From positions 1,328,001 through 1,392,000 of the forward strand of contig JAESUZ010000134.1 in assembly GCA_017311185.1 (NCBI GenBank): 64,000 bases of DNA, read 5' to 3'. Positions 1-11,820 of the stretch are shown here, piece by piece. Each line of letters begins with the position of its first letter. Within the stretch, counting starts at the first letter, position 1. Made by a program: the position numbers and the translations under genes. The notes under the pieces were generated by a model. That model made no database searches. It had not been told where the DNA came from and saw only the letters and a program-made list of their open reading frames with translations. The DNA comes from Proteles cristata cristata (lineage: Eukaryota; Chordata; Mammalia; Carnivora; Hyaenidae).

Positions 1-13
1 TCTAGCTTTCCAA

Positions 14-33
14 ACCAATTGCTATGGGTATTT
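14..33. repeat. Left direct repeat of the 34-1014 insertion
   Basis: Matches 1015-1033 with one substitution and one extra G. It is best read as a target-site duplication, which at this length points to target-primed reverse transcription rather than retroviral integration (4-6 bp). Confidence 0.5.
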
Positions 34-1014
34 ATTTTCTCCATGTGCTCCCCTTTGTGTTAATCTGTATCTTGACCTTCTCCATGACTACTTCTACCTC
101 CTCACCACAGCAGCCAAGATCTGTTTCTCTCCCAAAATATGTCTCTGCACTTCTGTTGTAGACTCTTTGTCTAAAGTTCTCTCTCGGCCAGCAAGAGAGC
201 AGACTTAGGGCTAAAATAGGAGAGAGAGATGGCTAATGTCTGGGAAAGATAAGAGCCCCAAATAAAGGTTCTTGTCCTGTTTTTATTAGGATCAGAAGGG
301 TTACAAACATGGTGATGGACGTGCACAAAGAGACAATGAATCTGTGAACACACATTAACTTGTGGACATGAGGGAGAGAGAGTCTTAAAGATATTTAGGG
401 TTAGGGGCTTGGGTTAATACAAAACAAAATCCTGACCCCGGGCAGTTGGGTGAAAGGTTGTTTAAGGGGGACATGAGGTACCACCTTTGTCTTAGCTAGC
501 CTAGGGGATGAGACAGAATGGGAAAATATCCTCAAGGTTAACAAGGGACCTTTTCTTTTATTAATCATCTCTACTCTGGGCTGCTTTACCTGCAGTGCAG
601 CAGTCTATAGCCCAATATACCTATTTTTTCTTTATCTCTTTATCTTACTTCCTTCCAGTTTTCTGCTATAGTACTAAATTGGAGGGTGGGAGGGCACATT
701 GCCCTGAATGCCTAATCTTATTTATTTCACATACCTATGTATTGGGGGCCTTTGCCCCTCCCTACTTTATGCTGGGGCCTTTGTATCCCCTCTCTATTCT
801 AGAGTGCCTTTGCTCCTCCTCATTCTTGGTTACCTTATCTTGTTTACCCAAACTCAGGTGTGAGCATCCTATGGCTTTGTACTTCTTTATGCCTTGTTTA
901 CCCATTGCTATAAGCCCTGGGAAACCCTAAGCTTATTCCCCACCCACTCCCTGCCTTCTTTTATATGGCCTCTTTTCTACCATTACTTGTGAAGTTTGTT
1001 CTTCTGGCTTCAGG
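34..1014 (-). mobile_element. Retroposed or LTR-like insertion, class unresolved
   Basis: A segment of about 980 bp, more GC-rich than its surroundings, lies between two near-identical direct repeats (14-33 and 1015-1033, about 19 bp, ccaattgctatgggtattta against a one-indel copy). On the minus strand the segment has a TATA-like tatataaaag-type motif near its beginning (plus-strand 958-970), an internal AATAAA (about 285-291), and an A-rich end next to the left repeat. The long direct repeats and A-rich end suggest an L1-mediated retroposition of a transcript. The TATA box and internal poly(A) signal also fit a solo LTR remnant. No viral gag, pol or env frame is present, only short unconvincing frames. 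The class is inference; the flanking repeats are seen directly. Confidence 0.45.
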
Positions 1015-1033
1015 CCAATTACTATGGTATTTA
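1015..1033. repeat. Right direct repeat of the 34-1014 insertion
   Basis: Partner of 14-33. The sequence beyond it (1034 onward) returns to ordinary AT-rich DNA. Confidence 0.5.
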
Positions 1034-1079
1034 GGATAATTTGATAGTTATGAGGTAAGCCTAGGGTACACCTATTTCA

Positions 1080-4000
1080 CTGCCATCTTCTGATCTGACC
1101 AATTTTGTTTCTCCCTCCCCCTCCTTCTAGCAAATTTTTTCTTAATGACTCACCAATATCACTGATTTTTATAAAATTACTCTCTTGACTCATTCTCTTA
1201 GCAGTGAGTTCTGGCTATGTTGGCATATGCATAGGTTAAACTGGTTTCATAAGGAAAGGACTAGTTTTATGAAGGAAAATTCAGAATAGGTTATTTAAAT
1301 AGCAATAAAATTACTGTAGACTTTTTTTTAAGCTACAGAATTATAGGAAATTGTAAAGGATATTTATGGAAGTGTGTCCTTTTTTAAAAAAATAATTACT
1401 TGGATGTTTTCACCTACTTTTTGTAGCTTTAATGGTAATATTGGTTCCCATAAGAACCACATAGGTTGGGAAGGAATTTCAAATTAAATGTTGATTGTGA
1501 ATAATTAGTTGTAGCTTTCTTAATCATATTTTGATGCTTTGAATTAAATAGAAATATTTTAATTGGTTTGCCTTAAATTATTTCTTTACTACTATTCAGT
1601 TTATCTTATACTGTCTTTATTTGCTATAACAACTTAGGAATGATGTAGAAGCCAACAGGAAACATGGTTGCTGTTTAATGTAGAAAAATCAACTGGGTTT
1701 AATTTTACATGTCACTGAGACTATCTGTTGTGGTAAGCAACCAAGTAGTTCATTAGATTGAGTATTTGCCAGAAATCTAAGCTATTCTTTTCTCCTCTTC
1801 AGGAAGTCTCTTTGATTTCTTTTGACCCACTAAGGAAAGTCAATAGATTTTGTCTGAATATGTTCTCTCCTTTATTGTATCTCTGATACATGTTCTGATC
1901 ATTAGTATTGACAGAACAGGATGTAGCTACTTACTAGAATTTCACATGAGAGGTCCAACTCAGGGAATTTATTTTCTTTCTGAAATATATATTACATTTC
2001 CTCCCTGAAGCAATTCCGTATCTTAGGAGTGTTTCTTATGAACTATTTCCATATATGCTTAATAGTGTAGATTAATCAGAAATAAAAAGCATCTGAAGAA
2101 ACAAATTTCTTTAAAAAACTATGGAAGTATCACACTTGAATATTATTCGAAATTAATCACTGAATCAATATTTCTCACAATGGCAATGAAGATGGAAAAT
2201 AATAAAAGTTACTCGAGTCTCACAAAAAGGGTATGTTCCTTTATTAAAAGCATATATTAAATAATACATGAACAATAATAAACATGTTACCCCATAGCCC
2301 ATAGTTAATGTTTTAACTCATAATATTTAGATTGTATTTATATAACATGTGAATGTTATGATTAATTAATTTATACACTTTATCAGAAAAATAAGGCAAC
2401 TTTTAGCCTAACCATTTAGGCATAATTTAAGATTTTCCAGATAATTATTAAAAGTTAATCCCAATCTGTTATGTTATTGTAAGCAACACAACAGTAACAA
2501 TGAGTAATGAACCATTGTTCATCTTGCAAGGGCTACACTGATGGTACCTCTATTCTTGGCTTTTGCATATGCTCAACTTTTCCATACTTGGCACAATCTG
2601 TTATAATATTTTATTGGACTTTATTTTAACAAATATGTTGATTGTCCATTTATTTATACAGTGAAATGATAGTTCCTGATTTTCTACTAATGACATGAAA
2701 ATTATCATTTTACTAAGAGATAGCACTTTAAAAATCACTTTCCTGAATTTATTCAAAATAATGTGCAACTTAAAGTAATAGCTATATCCATGCTAAATCT
2801 TATTCTTCAACAAAAATAAAATCAAATAATCTTGGGGTTATTCAGTGTCTGTTACCTATCTCTTATATATAATTTGAGTTGAGTATTTTATTTCAAATTG
2901 TAATACTAAAATAGAATTACTAAAAATATTAAGAATTATAAAAAATACATTATTAACTTCTAGACATGCTAATTGTTAAATGTTGAGCCATTACAATTAT
3001 TTTTCTAATTTCTAGATTAGTGGCCTCTACAACTATGTACCTATGCAGGAAATAACAAGCAAAGAAATGCAGTCTGCTGTAACAAAATTTGTATTTTTGT
3101 TCAAAATTCTTTATTCAATAGAAATTTTCAAATATTTTTTGAGGATGTACCAGATACCTATGAGGCCATGCAAATGTTAAAAAGCTGACTAAATCACTTT
3201 CTGCTTAATGTATACAAGTAATAATTAGGCTAAAATATTGACAAATTTAATTCAAATATAGTAAGAGATATAGAAAATTCGAAGATATTCTGATGGTTCT
3301 GATGAGTACCTGCTTATTTATATACATTTTTAAAGGTTAATAATTAGAGAATTACTGTTTTCAGATCTGTATGATAGTAAGCACCATATAAAATGTGTTT
3401 ATTTTCTTTATGCCTAAAATATCCCAAGCGTATTTCAGGAATATAGTAGTTGGAGATTTTATTAGCCATATGGAAGTGGCTTCTCTTGTACTTTCCAGTG
3501 TGGTGAGGTCTTCATTTTACTTGTTTTTGGAGTTTAGGGGTTAAGTAAAATAGAATAGTGTAAGAAAATGCCAAAATATTATAGTAAAACTTAATAAAGC
3601 TTTGGAAAGGAAGCAGTCAATTAAAAGGGAAAAATATTTAAACTTAGAGATGTCAAAAGTGTGATAACAATTAGTTACTCCATATCAAAATCATCTAATA
3701 AGCAAGTGTTCTCATAGAGTTTATAATATAACAGAGAAAATAAGTTAAAATTACCAGTACCAAAGCATGAAAGGTGTTACAAAGCAGAACACAATTTATT
3801 GAAAGTGAATGACACAGATAAAAGTTAGCAGTATAGAAGTTTTGTTTGTGGTTTTTAAATCAAATTTTCAGAGGAAGCAATATTTCACTTCCCCCAACTT
3901 CACTTCCATTTAAAATTACTAGAATATATATTTAGTTCTAAAATTTCTCAAAGCATTAAATATTCACTACTGTTTTTTCCTAATACCTTATCTTCCTTCC

Positions 4001-4209
4001 TCTTTCTGTCATTTCTCTCACCCTACCCTGCATCCCACAATATAAGACTGTGCTCTAGTAAATACTTAAACTATTTCTATGATTTCTTAAATCATTAACA
4101 TGTAACAGCCAATCAGAACTTCTCCTCACTATAGCTATGTTCTTAAACAGAATTGAGAAATAACACAAAATTCAATATCAGTGAACTTCATACTGGAAAG
4201 GAAATTTGA
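1080..4209. other. AT-rich unique DNA, no gene seen
   Basis: Very AT-rich, with frequent stops in all frames. I see no splice-flanked frame, no recognisable repeat and no RNA gene here. Decayed repeats too old to recognise by eye may be present. Confidence 0.5.
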
Positions 4210-4400
4210 TTTTTTTTTTTAATGTTTATTCATTTTGAAAGAGCACAAGAAGAGGAGCATAGACAGATAGAGAGAGAGAATCCCAAGCAGGCTTTTGAGT
4301 TGTTAGTGCAGAGCCTCAGTAAGCTTCCATCTCATGAATGGGGAGGTCAGGCTGAAATCAAGAGTCTGATGCTTAACTAACTGAGCCAGCCACATGCCCT
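4210..4400 (-). mobile_element. Felid tRNA-Lys SINE, old copy
   Basis: Begins with a T run and aatgtttattcatttt and ends in ctgagccagccacatgccct, the reverse complement of the SINE head. Many substitutions mark it as old. Weak flanking repeats (gaaatttga / gaattttgaa). Confidence 0.85.
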
Positions 4401-4914
4401 AAGGAATTTTGAATTTTTACCTGTAGTGTTAAAATGAGGATTTCAACTACCATTTTCTGACTGCCTTTAACAATAGGATTTTAGGTGTATTTCAAACTAA
4501 AAAAGAGATTAAAAATCCCATTTTAAGGGATAACTCTTTGGTTCTCTAGTCCTCTGGAAGTATTCATCTAGTGATAAAGATAGTCTGAGCAGTTACTATA
4601 CAAGAGAATAAATCTCGTTGATTATTATCTCATTTGCACTATCATTAGGTAATTATGACATAAACTTAAGCTAACTGGAATAGTTTCTACACCAGGAATA
4701 AGAAAATAAAGTTTAAAAATGACAAAGTAATTTGCAAAGCAAAAATCTATATAATCAGTGGATATTTTTTAGAGTTAGCATATTTTCCATTTAAAGTTAC
4801 TCTTTCCAAGATGAATAATGTAATTATATTTACATCTCCGTTGTGGAAGTATTTCACAGAGATATTGTCGATAAATATGAAGGCTTTGTTGACTGTTAAA
4901 AGGAAATATGCATT

Positions 4915-5125
4915 GGGGCACCTGGGTGGCTAGTCAGTTAAGCTTGCAATTTCAGTTCAGGTCATGATTTCATGGTCTATGAGTTCAAGACTTAAATAGG
5001 GCTCTGTGCTGACAGCTCAAAGCCTGGAACCTGCTTCAGATTCTTTGTCTCCCTCTCTCTCTGCCCCTCCCCTGCTTGCACTCTGTTTCTCTCTCTCAAA
5101 AATAAACATTAAAAATTATTTTAAA
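4915..5125 (+). mobile_element. Felid tRNA-Lys SINE
   Basis: Head ggggcacctgggtggc, body with the CT-rich tract, tail aaaaataaacatt. A 17 bp target-site duplication (4898-4914 and 5126-5142, one mismatch) fixes both ends. Confidence 0.95.
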
Positions 5126-5150
5126 AAAAGGAAACATGCATTAAATTCAC

Positions 5151-5359
5151 TTTTTTTAATGTTTTATTTTTTTTTTCTGAGAGAGGGAGAGAGTGTGAGC
5201 CGGGGAGTGTCAGAGAGAGAGAGGAAGACACAGAATCCAAAGCAGGCTCTGAGCTGGCTGTCAGCACAGAGCCAGATGTGGGACTCGAACCCACTAACTG
5301 AGAGATCATGACCCGAGCCGATATCAGACACTTAGCCGACTGAGCATCCCAGGTGCCCC
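5151..5359 (-). mobile_element. Felid tRNA-Lys SINE
   Basis: Runs from a T-rich tail to aggtgcccct at the head. Flanked by taaattcact (5142-5151) and taaaattcact (5360-5370). It lies about 10 bp past the target duplication of the previous SINE in opposite orientation, so the pair could form an inverted repeat in RNA. Confidence 0.93.
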
Positions 5360-5370
5360 TAAAATTCACT

Positions 5371-6588
5371 TTTTGAACCACCATATTGAAATTCAGATGT
5401 GATCATTATCTAATTCCTCTTTTCCCAGCTAATCTTTGCATTGTTGAATTTCATCATTTATTCATTCAATAAATTTTATCATCTATCTCTTAGATTCTAT
5501 ATGTTAGGTACAGCAAATGAATTTAAATGTGTTTAGGTAAATGCAGAGATAATATTATTATTTATATAATTAACATGTGTCAGAGACCTGAATAATTAAT
5601 TACTCCTCAGTTCCTTTTTTAATAGTAACTACTTTAGACCATTTATTACAGAGTTATTTCAGTTTTTCTCCTAATTTTAGTGAAAGTTTAAAATATGACT
5701 AATATGGATGAGTTAAGCAAATTCCTTAGCACTTGACACTTACTAGACTGTCAATCTCTACAGTATAAAATAAGCCATAACTTTTCATATCATTATAGAA
5801 TCTCAGATACTCTGGAAAGAGCTTTAAAGTTGCATTTTATCTAACTTTGTCTCTTCCATAACCTCTGTCATAAGGATGGGGATGGAGATGGGAATGGAGT
5901 GGGATGCTGATTTAGGTAGTTGAAATATGGATGAAACAGGGCAAGAAAAGTGAATTAGAATAGGTTTAGAAGAGAAATACCTCTTTCTCAATTTTGCTTA
6001 AGGCTAGCTGTGATTATTGGTATAAGCCAAGATAAGTCAAACAATCAAATATAAAAATTGCAGTGACTTTAGAATAAATTACTGAGCACTTGAATTTGAA
6101 AGATCCTTTTGTTTGATTTAACGCAATTGAGTTCTGCTTGTATATCAGAAGGAAATGAAAAAATCATCACAAGCTTATCTGTAAGCCCATTATCCCTACA
6201 TTTCTCCATTAGTAATTCTTAGGTGATTAAAGTACAATAAATTAATAAAATTATTTATTCATATGGTTTTTCATTATACCATGATTTGTTTATATTGTAG
6301 CATTAGAATATTAGATGTGTTCTTAGTAATGTATATAGTTTATTTCTCTGCTTTCTACAAGGAATGTGCTTAAACCAAGGTGGAAAAATAACCTCAAATA
6401 GACATTATGTAAATCATTTATGCCTTTATATTTTCCATATAAAAAATGTCTTCCTCAAAAAACTCCAATGATTGTATGTTAACTTTAGGATTTAAAACAA
6501 AATCAGAAAGCTGATATTCCATTTAAGGCAACCATATTCTATACCCAATCACTTTTCTAAAACCTATTTAAGTATGAAATATATTTTC
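5371..6588. other. AT-rich unique DNA, no gene seen
   Basis: No frame with coding character, no RNA gene, no repeat I can name. A small GGGATG-rich patch at 5876-5910 is simple-sequence-like only. Confidence 0.45.
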
Positions 6589-6807
6589 TTTTTTTAAAAA
6601 ATGTTTTATTTATTTCTAGGAGAGAGAGATAGAGACAGCGTGAGCAGGAGAGGGTCAGAGAGAGAGGGAGTCACAGACTGAAACAGGCTCCAGGCTCTGA
6701 GCTGGCAGTCAGCACAGAGCCCAATTCGGGCCTCGAACCCACGAACTGCGAGATCATGACCTAAGCGAAAGTCAGATGCTTAACCGACTAAGCCACCCAG
6801 GTGTCCC
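6589..6807 (-). mobile_element. Felid SINE, young subfamily
   Basis: Carries the young-subfamily marks on the minus strand (tagtcggttaag, cgcttaggtca, ctgactgcc). Flanked by a 21 bp duplication (6568-6588 and 6808-6828) with one mismatch. Confidence 0.95.
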
Positions 6808-7011
6808 TTAAATATGAAATATATTTTCATTAGCCAGTACTGTTTGTCTATTCATACTTTTTCCAAATTGGTGTACTCATGGTCTCTTAAGTCAGGAACA
6901 TGCATTTCTGACTATTATTTTTCTGACACTGATTCCTCTAATTAATTAAATTCCTTTTATTCTCTCTCTTCCCTAAATTATAATAAAGATCCATCTAAAT
7001 TTTACCTTCCT

Positions 7012-7217
7012 GGGGCACCTGGGTGTCTCAGTTGGTTAAGCCTCCAACTCATGGTATCGGCTTAGGTCATGATCTCAGTTTCCGGATTCACGCCCCACGT
7101 TGGGCTATGAGCTGGCAGCATGCAACCTGTTTGGGATTCTCTCTCCCTCTCTCTCTGCCCCTCCCCAACTCACACTGTCTCTCTCAAAGTAAATAAATAA
7201 ACTTAATTTTTAAAATT
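7012..7217 (+). mobile_element. Felid tRNA-Lys SINE
   Basis: Head ggggcacctgggtgtctcag, tail aaagtaaataaataaactt. Target duplication aattttaccttcct at 6998-7011, repeated at 7218-7231 with one mismatch. Confidence 0.93.
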
Positions 7218-7267
7218 AATTTTACTTTCCTTGTCTCTTCATGCCAGTGTCTGTTTATAGTCCTTTA

Positions 7268-7475
7268 AAGTCAGCTTAGATGGATATGCAACTCCACTGT
7301 GACATTTATTAGTTTTATGTTGTTGGGCAATTAATGGAAAACCTTCCTATTCTATATTTACTGACCAAAATTGGAGATATCAGTAATATCACATGGGATT
7401 GCTATGAGGATTAAATTAATAGATAGAAAATATAAACATGCTACAAGTGTTGCTGCTTTTGCTGTTGTTATTAAT
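7268..7475 (+). mobile_element. MIR SINE remnant
   Basis: Decayed but ordered similarity to MIR: a motif like tgttgggcaattaatggaaaacctt, then a ggattgctatgaggattaaatt block corresponding to the MIR core and 3' part. Ancient mammalian SINE, inactive. Confidence 0.65.
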
Positions 7476-7554
7476 GTTAATATCATTAAGTTATTTATAT
7501 TATTTCTTAACTATAATAATTTGATGTCTTATAAATGAATGGCATCTCTCTCCA

Positions 7555-7660
7555 ACTAGATTTTAGCATCCTTAAGACTAAATATATGAAATAATTCTTT
7601 GATATCTTCAATTGCTTTGCACATTGCACAGAAGTTCAATAAAAATTTGCTCAATCAATA
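7555..7660 (+). mobile_element. L2 LINE 3' end remnant
   Basis: The order 'ttgctttgcacattgcacagaagttcaataaaa' then 'ctcaatcaataagtgaa' matches the L2 3' terminal pattern (amount in database of use, rate, ...cagtaggtgctcaataaat, then GAATGA-type repeats). Short and diverged. Confidence 0.5.
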
Positions 7661-8048
7661 AGTGAAATGATAAGTGAAAGTCCAAAGAAAATAATGAATA
7701 TCCTTGCATTCTCATATGTCCATATGGATTAAACCTATTTATTAAATCACTTTTTCTTCATGAGTAGTCTTTTAGAGTAATTTAATCCTTTAAATTTTAA
7801 CAGTAAAACTGCCGCAGGTGATTTTCCTTTTTATCACATATAAAATGTAAATGAAAGGTAAATATTTCTTAAATATCATCTGTTAGAGTTTTAAAGCATT
7901 ATTGGATACTTTTCAAATCTTCACAATTCACAAACTTTAATAGTTATCTTATCACCAAATAGAATTTATATCTGGAACAAGAAAAATGTAGTGATTATAT
8001 ACAGAGGTTGAGTAGGAATTTTATCCATTTTTTAAAATGCAGCCTCTA

Positions 8049-8280
8049 GGGGCACCTGGGTGGCTTAGTCGGTTAAGCGTCCGACTTTCGCTTAGGTCAT
8101 GATCTCGCGGTTCGTGGGTTCGAGCCCCGCGTCGGGCTCTGTGCTGACTGCCAGCTCAGAGCCTGGAGCCTGTTTCAGTCTGTGACTCCCTCTCTCTCTG
8201 ACCCTCCCTGGCTCTCTCTCTCTCTCTCTCTCTAAAACAGAAATAAATAAAACATTTAAAAAAATTTTTTTTAATAAAAA
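8049..8280 (+). mobile_element. Felid SINE, young subfamily
   Basis: Near-intact copy: intact B box (gggttcgagcccc), the cgcttaggtca variant, ctgactgccagctcagagc, and a (ct)n tract at 8209-8233. A perfect 16 bp duplication, taaaatgcagcctcta, sits at 8033-8048 and 8281-8296, indicating recent insertion. Confidence 0.97.
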
Positions 8281-8296
8281 TAAAATGCAGCCTCTA

Positions 8297-8831
8297 AATA
8301 TTATTTTAAGCAACTTATGATATTAATAAAATATGGTATTTGGCTAGTTATGCTAATTTAAAAACAACAAAATCACCTTCAGGACTATGTTGAAAGTGTT
8401 TTTAGGTAGGCAGGCAAAGAGTTAAATGTCCTAAAAGAACAAGGGTTGTAGTGGATGGAGGCTGGGGAAGAGGAGGTGAGGAGGCCAGAATAAAATTTCA
8501 CACAATGAAAGATAAAAACCATAGCAAGAACACCACTCTTTCCACTGTGGAGTATCTGCATTCCGCTTAATGGCATTATTACCAGTTGGATATCTTTTAG
8601 GAACACCTGGTTATAAGCACTGGGTCCTGCTTCGTGAAGCAATTTCTGTTCATTCCTATAAATTTCTCAGCTTTAAAATTGAGAAATAGAAATTTAAAAT
8701 TATATAGAAATAGAAGAATAAGAAGAAATAGTGGAAAGATATGTACTCCGCCCCTGGGGAGGGAATGCTCAAGGGGAAAGCTGAATCAGGAGATAAGCGT
8801 TTCTCTCTTGAACCTTGTTCTAGGCCCACTT
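8297..8831. other. Unclassified sequence, no gene seen
   Basis: Somewhat more GC-rich than its neighbours (8440-8480 purine-rich, 8740-8800 GC-rich). Frames exist on both strands, but they run through repeat sequence and lack splice signals. It may hold a repeat I cannot name. Confidence 0.3.
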
Positions 8832-8953
8832 CGGACTCTGCTAACAGCTCAAAGCCTGGAGCCTGCTTCAGATTTTGTGTCTCTCCCTCTCTCTGCTCCT
8901 CCTCTTGCTCACACTTTGTCTTTCTCTCTCTCAAAAATAAACATTAAAAAAAA
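8832..8953 (+). mobile_element. Felid SINE, 5'-truncated
   Basis: Only the body and tail: ctaacagctcaaagcctggagcctgcttcag onward to ctctcaaaaataaacatt and an A run. The tRNA-like head is missing. Confidence 0.85.
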
Positions 8954-9237
8954 GACTGCGTATAAAGAAAACATTGCATCATGTAAGCCAGTAAGCTGCA
9001 CAATGTAAGCAAGATTGCATTAAGCTTAAAACATGAGTTAAGCCACCTTTGGCATATCCTCAACTTTGACATTTCCCTTTTCTTCTGTCACTTCACAAAC
9101 CAACTTTTTTTGGTCTTTCTTAAATTCACAGTCTGACTTATTAATTCCTATCAGTGTCAACTGTATTTTCCAGGAACATTTGAATTTTCAAGAAGGTTAC
9201 ATTTTTTAATGTAAAAAGCTTGGGAAATTAAAGGCAT

Positions 9238-9446
9238 CTTGAGGTGCATGGAAGGCTCAGTGAGTTAAGCATCTGACTCTTCGTTTCAGCTCAGGTCATA
9301 ATCTTAGTTTTGTGAGTTCAGGCTCTGAGTCAGACTCTGCCTTGTCAGCATGGAGCCTGCATAGGATTCTCTCTCTCCTTCCCTCTCTGACCCTCCCTCA
9401 CTGATGCTGTCTCTGTCTCTCTCAAAATAAATAATTTTTTTAAAAT
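9238..9446 (+). mobile_element. Felid tRNA-Lys SINE, old copy
   Basis: Diverged head (gaggtgcatggaaggctcag), body and ctctcaaaataaata tail. Short duplication attaaaggcat / aataaaggcat on either side. Confidence 0.88.
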
Positions 9447-9779
9447 AATAAAGGCATAAAAATAACAGGGGATAGTGAAGATTTCAGGCTGAAAGAAAAT
9501 GCTTGTGAGAATAATTCCATGGTAAATTTATGCCAACTAATGCATGAAACAAACTTTAATATTTGAGTAAGCAAATTTCTAGCAGCTTTTGAATCTGTAC
9601 GATATTTATTGACTTATATTTTAACATGTAATAGCATAGGTAGTCATAATCCCCAGAAGTAAAATATGTATCTGTATTATATTTATCTGCCCAGAATTCA
9701 GCATTTGGTAGAACAATAAATAGATGACAGGTCGACAGAAGGTTGAATCATCTGCTTGCAATTCTATATCCAATCTCCA

Positions 9780-10215
9780 CCTTTGTCCACTCTGCTCTGT
9801 GCCCTAGGATTTTGACCTATACTGACTTATCAATTGGCTTCCTTAACCTCTGGCTTCCGGTTGATTTTTTCTAAAAGGAACAAGAACAGGAGATTGGAGG
9901 GGACAACGAGAGCAATTTTGAAATATTTACTTTTCTGGTGCCCAGTCTACAGAGACTCAGCAAGCCACCTATTTCCCTTAACCAAAGGTCTCAGATCCTG
10001 TCACATAGCCCTATCAACAAAATCCTCTTTTTCATCAAATTCCAGTAACTGCTCACATAGAATGTTAAAGGGGCTCCATTGTAAATAAGTCTAGAGTTCT
10101 GCACTTTCCCTTTCAGTTCCATGTTTTTCCTGTATATTGTAGAGAGTTCGACAATCTTTCTTAAATTGTACCAATTCGACTGTTCCATCTGTTTCATTCT
10201 GGATCTTAAGTACAA
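9780..10215. repeat. Probable interspersed repeat, family not assigned
   Basis: More GC-rich than its neighbours, with blocks such as ctggcttccggttgattt and ctgttccatctgtttcattctgg that remind me of an old medium-reiterated mammalian repeat. I cannot assign the family from memory. Frames on both strands are not gene-like. Confidence 0.3.
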
Positions 10216-10371
10216 TGAATACAGAGTTTTTGATCATTGGAACCTATGGTGCTAGTGGGAATTTATTTTATATCCCCATTATGTCCACACCTGGTGATGT
10301 TTTCAATTATCTAATGCATTTATCTTTCATTTTGTTACTGTATATGTTAATAAGGATAGCACTAAGAAGAG

Positions 10372-10603
10372 TACTGTGTGTATATTACCTGTCAGGTATT
10401 GCATTAAAAGGCTTGAACATTTTAGCCTACAGCAGACCTATGGAGTAGGTACTATCACTATTCCCTTTTAACGATCAAGAAAGTGAGACGTGCAGTGGTT
10501 AAGTGACGTTTCCCAAATCACACAGCTGGTAAGTGGTACAGTAAGTGAGATTTAAACCAAGGCAGCATGACTCCACCATGCTTTTAACCACTCTCAGTAT
10601 CAT
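10372..10603 (-). mobile_element. MIR SINE remnant
   Basis: Good order of MIR blocks in reverse complement: ggagtaggtactatcactattccc, then gtggttaagtgacgtttcccaaatcacacagctggtaagtgg, then gcttttaaccactctcag. Among the clearest MIRs in the window. Confidence 0.85.
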
Positions 10604-10619
10604 GTACTACATCAGCTTA

Positions 10620-11275
10620 ACAACAGACAATTAGGAAAAAAAATTGAGCACAATGTAGTTGCCTACTGTAGATGCCAGATTTTCATGTGAGTTGATTTGT
10701 AGTAAGAATTTTTAAAAAGTGGCAATTTGAACAATTTTAAAAGAAATGTGAGGCAGTGTATTACATAATAATATAACACACATCAATGATATAAAACTTT
10801 TAAAACCTAAAGATTGTGCTGACACTTAAAACTTCTCACTATATTTTTAGAAAGCTTTACAGTACAGTATATTTAGCAAAACTAAATAACACCAGAATTT
10901 TATACAGAATTTCCTTTAACTCCTTGATAATCTGCTATCATATAGTGTGGAAAGTAAGTTTTTATTTTTGCTACATAATCAAAGGAAAAAATAAATCATA
11001 AAACTTTAAATCTTACAGCAATAAGCAGTAAACCCATATGGTAATAGAGTATATGTTTTCTGCATAAATCAGTTTTTTTTAGTACTCATCCTATCAAATT
11101 AAGAAATTCATAGGCAAAATGTTAGTGTGTGAAATAAAAACAGGTTGACCTCTGGTTCTGCTCTTTAATATTTCTTCTTAAATTAAGCATGAGAGTAAGG
11201 ATTAATTTACAATACTATTAGGTTTAGCTGAATTGATTACAACCACATGAATTAGGTTTAAAACTAGCAGCTCTT
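10620..11275. other. AT-rich unique DNA, no gene seen
   Basis: No repeat or RNA gene recognised. A 61-codon plus frame at 10816-11001 has no splice context and AT-driven composition. Confidence 0.45.
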
Positions 11276-11487
11276 GGGGTACCCGGGTGGCTCAGTCGGT
11301 TGAGTGTTCAGCTTCAGCTCAGGTCATGAACTCATGGTTTGTGGGTTCGAGCCCCATGTCGGGCTCTGTGCTGACAGCTAGCTCAGAGCCTGGAGCCAGC
11401 TTCAGATTCTGTGTCTCCCTCTCTCTCTGACCCTCCCCTGCTAATGCTGTGTCTCTCAAAAATAAATTCAACAAAAATTTTTAAAAA
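11276..11487 (+). mobile_element. Felid tRNA-Lys SINE
   Basis: Head ggggtacccgggtggctcag, B-box region gggttcgagcccc, body ctgtgctgacagctagctcag with a small duplication, tail aaaaataaattcaac. Confidence 0.95.
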
Positions 11488-11820
11488 CCCACTAACTGTT
11501 CTTAAAGAGGGCAAATAGTAGTTGCATTGGCCATATCAAATGACACAGCCATTATTTAATCAGGTAGAAAGCATAATAGTATGAAGTAAATGTTTAAATT
11601 GTCTTGTTCTCACTAACGAGGGAAATCCACTTTTGTAAATGGTATTTGCGTGTATGAGGAATATCCAAGTGGATCAACTTCAGACATAGTCCAAACTAAA
11701 TTAACTTGAATCTTATTTTTAAGCTTAGAATCATTAAAAGAAAGTACATTGTCCTTCTTAACTTTCATATGATTTAAAAGCAAAGCATTTCTTAAACTGT
11801 ATCATCAACTTTTCACTTTT

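Noticed and set aside
595..930. 111-codon plus-strand frame
   Set aside because: It runs antisense through the 34-1014 insertion, has no splice signals and no recognisable protein.
8049..8280. A tRNA gene from A and B boxes
   Set aside because: The boxes are the tRNA-derived head of the SINE. There is no full cloverleaf or discrete tRNA end.
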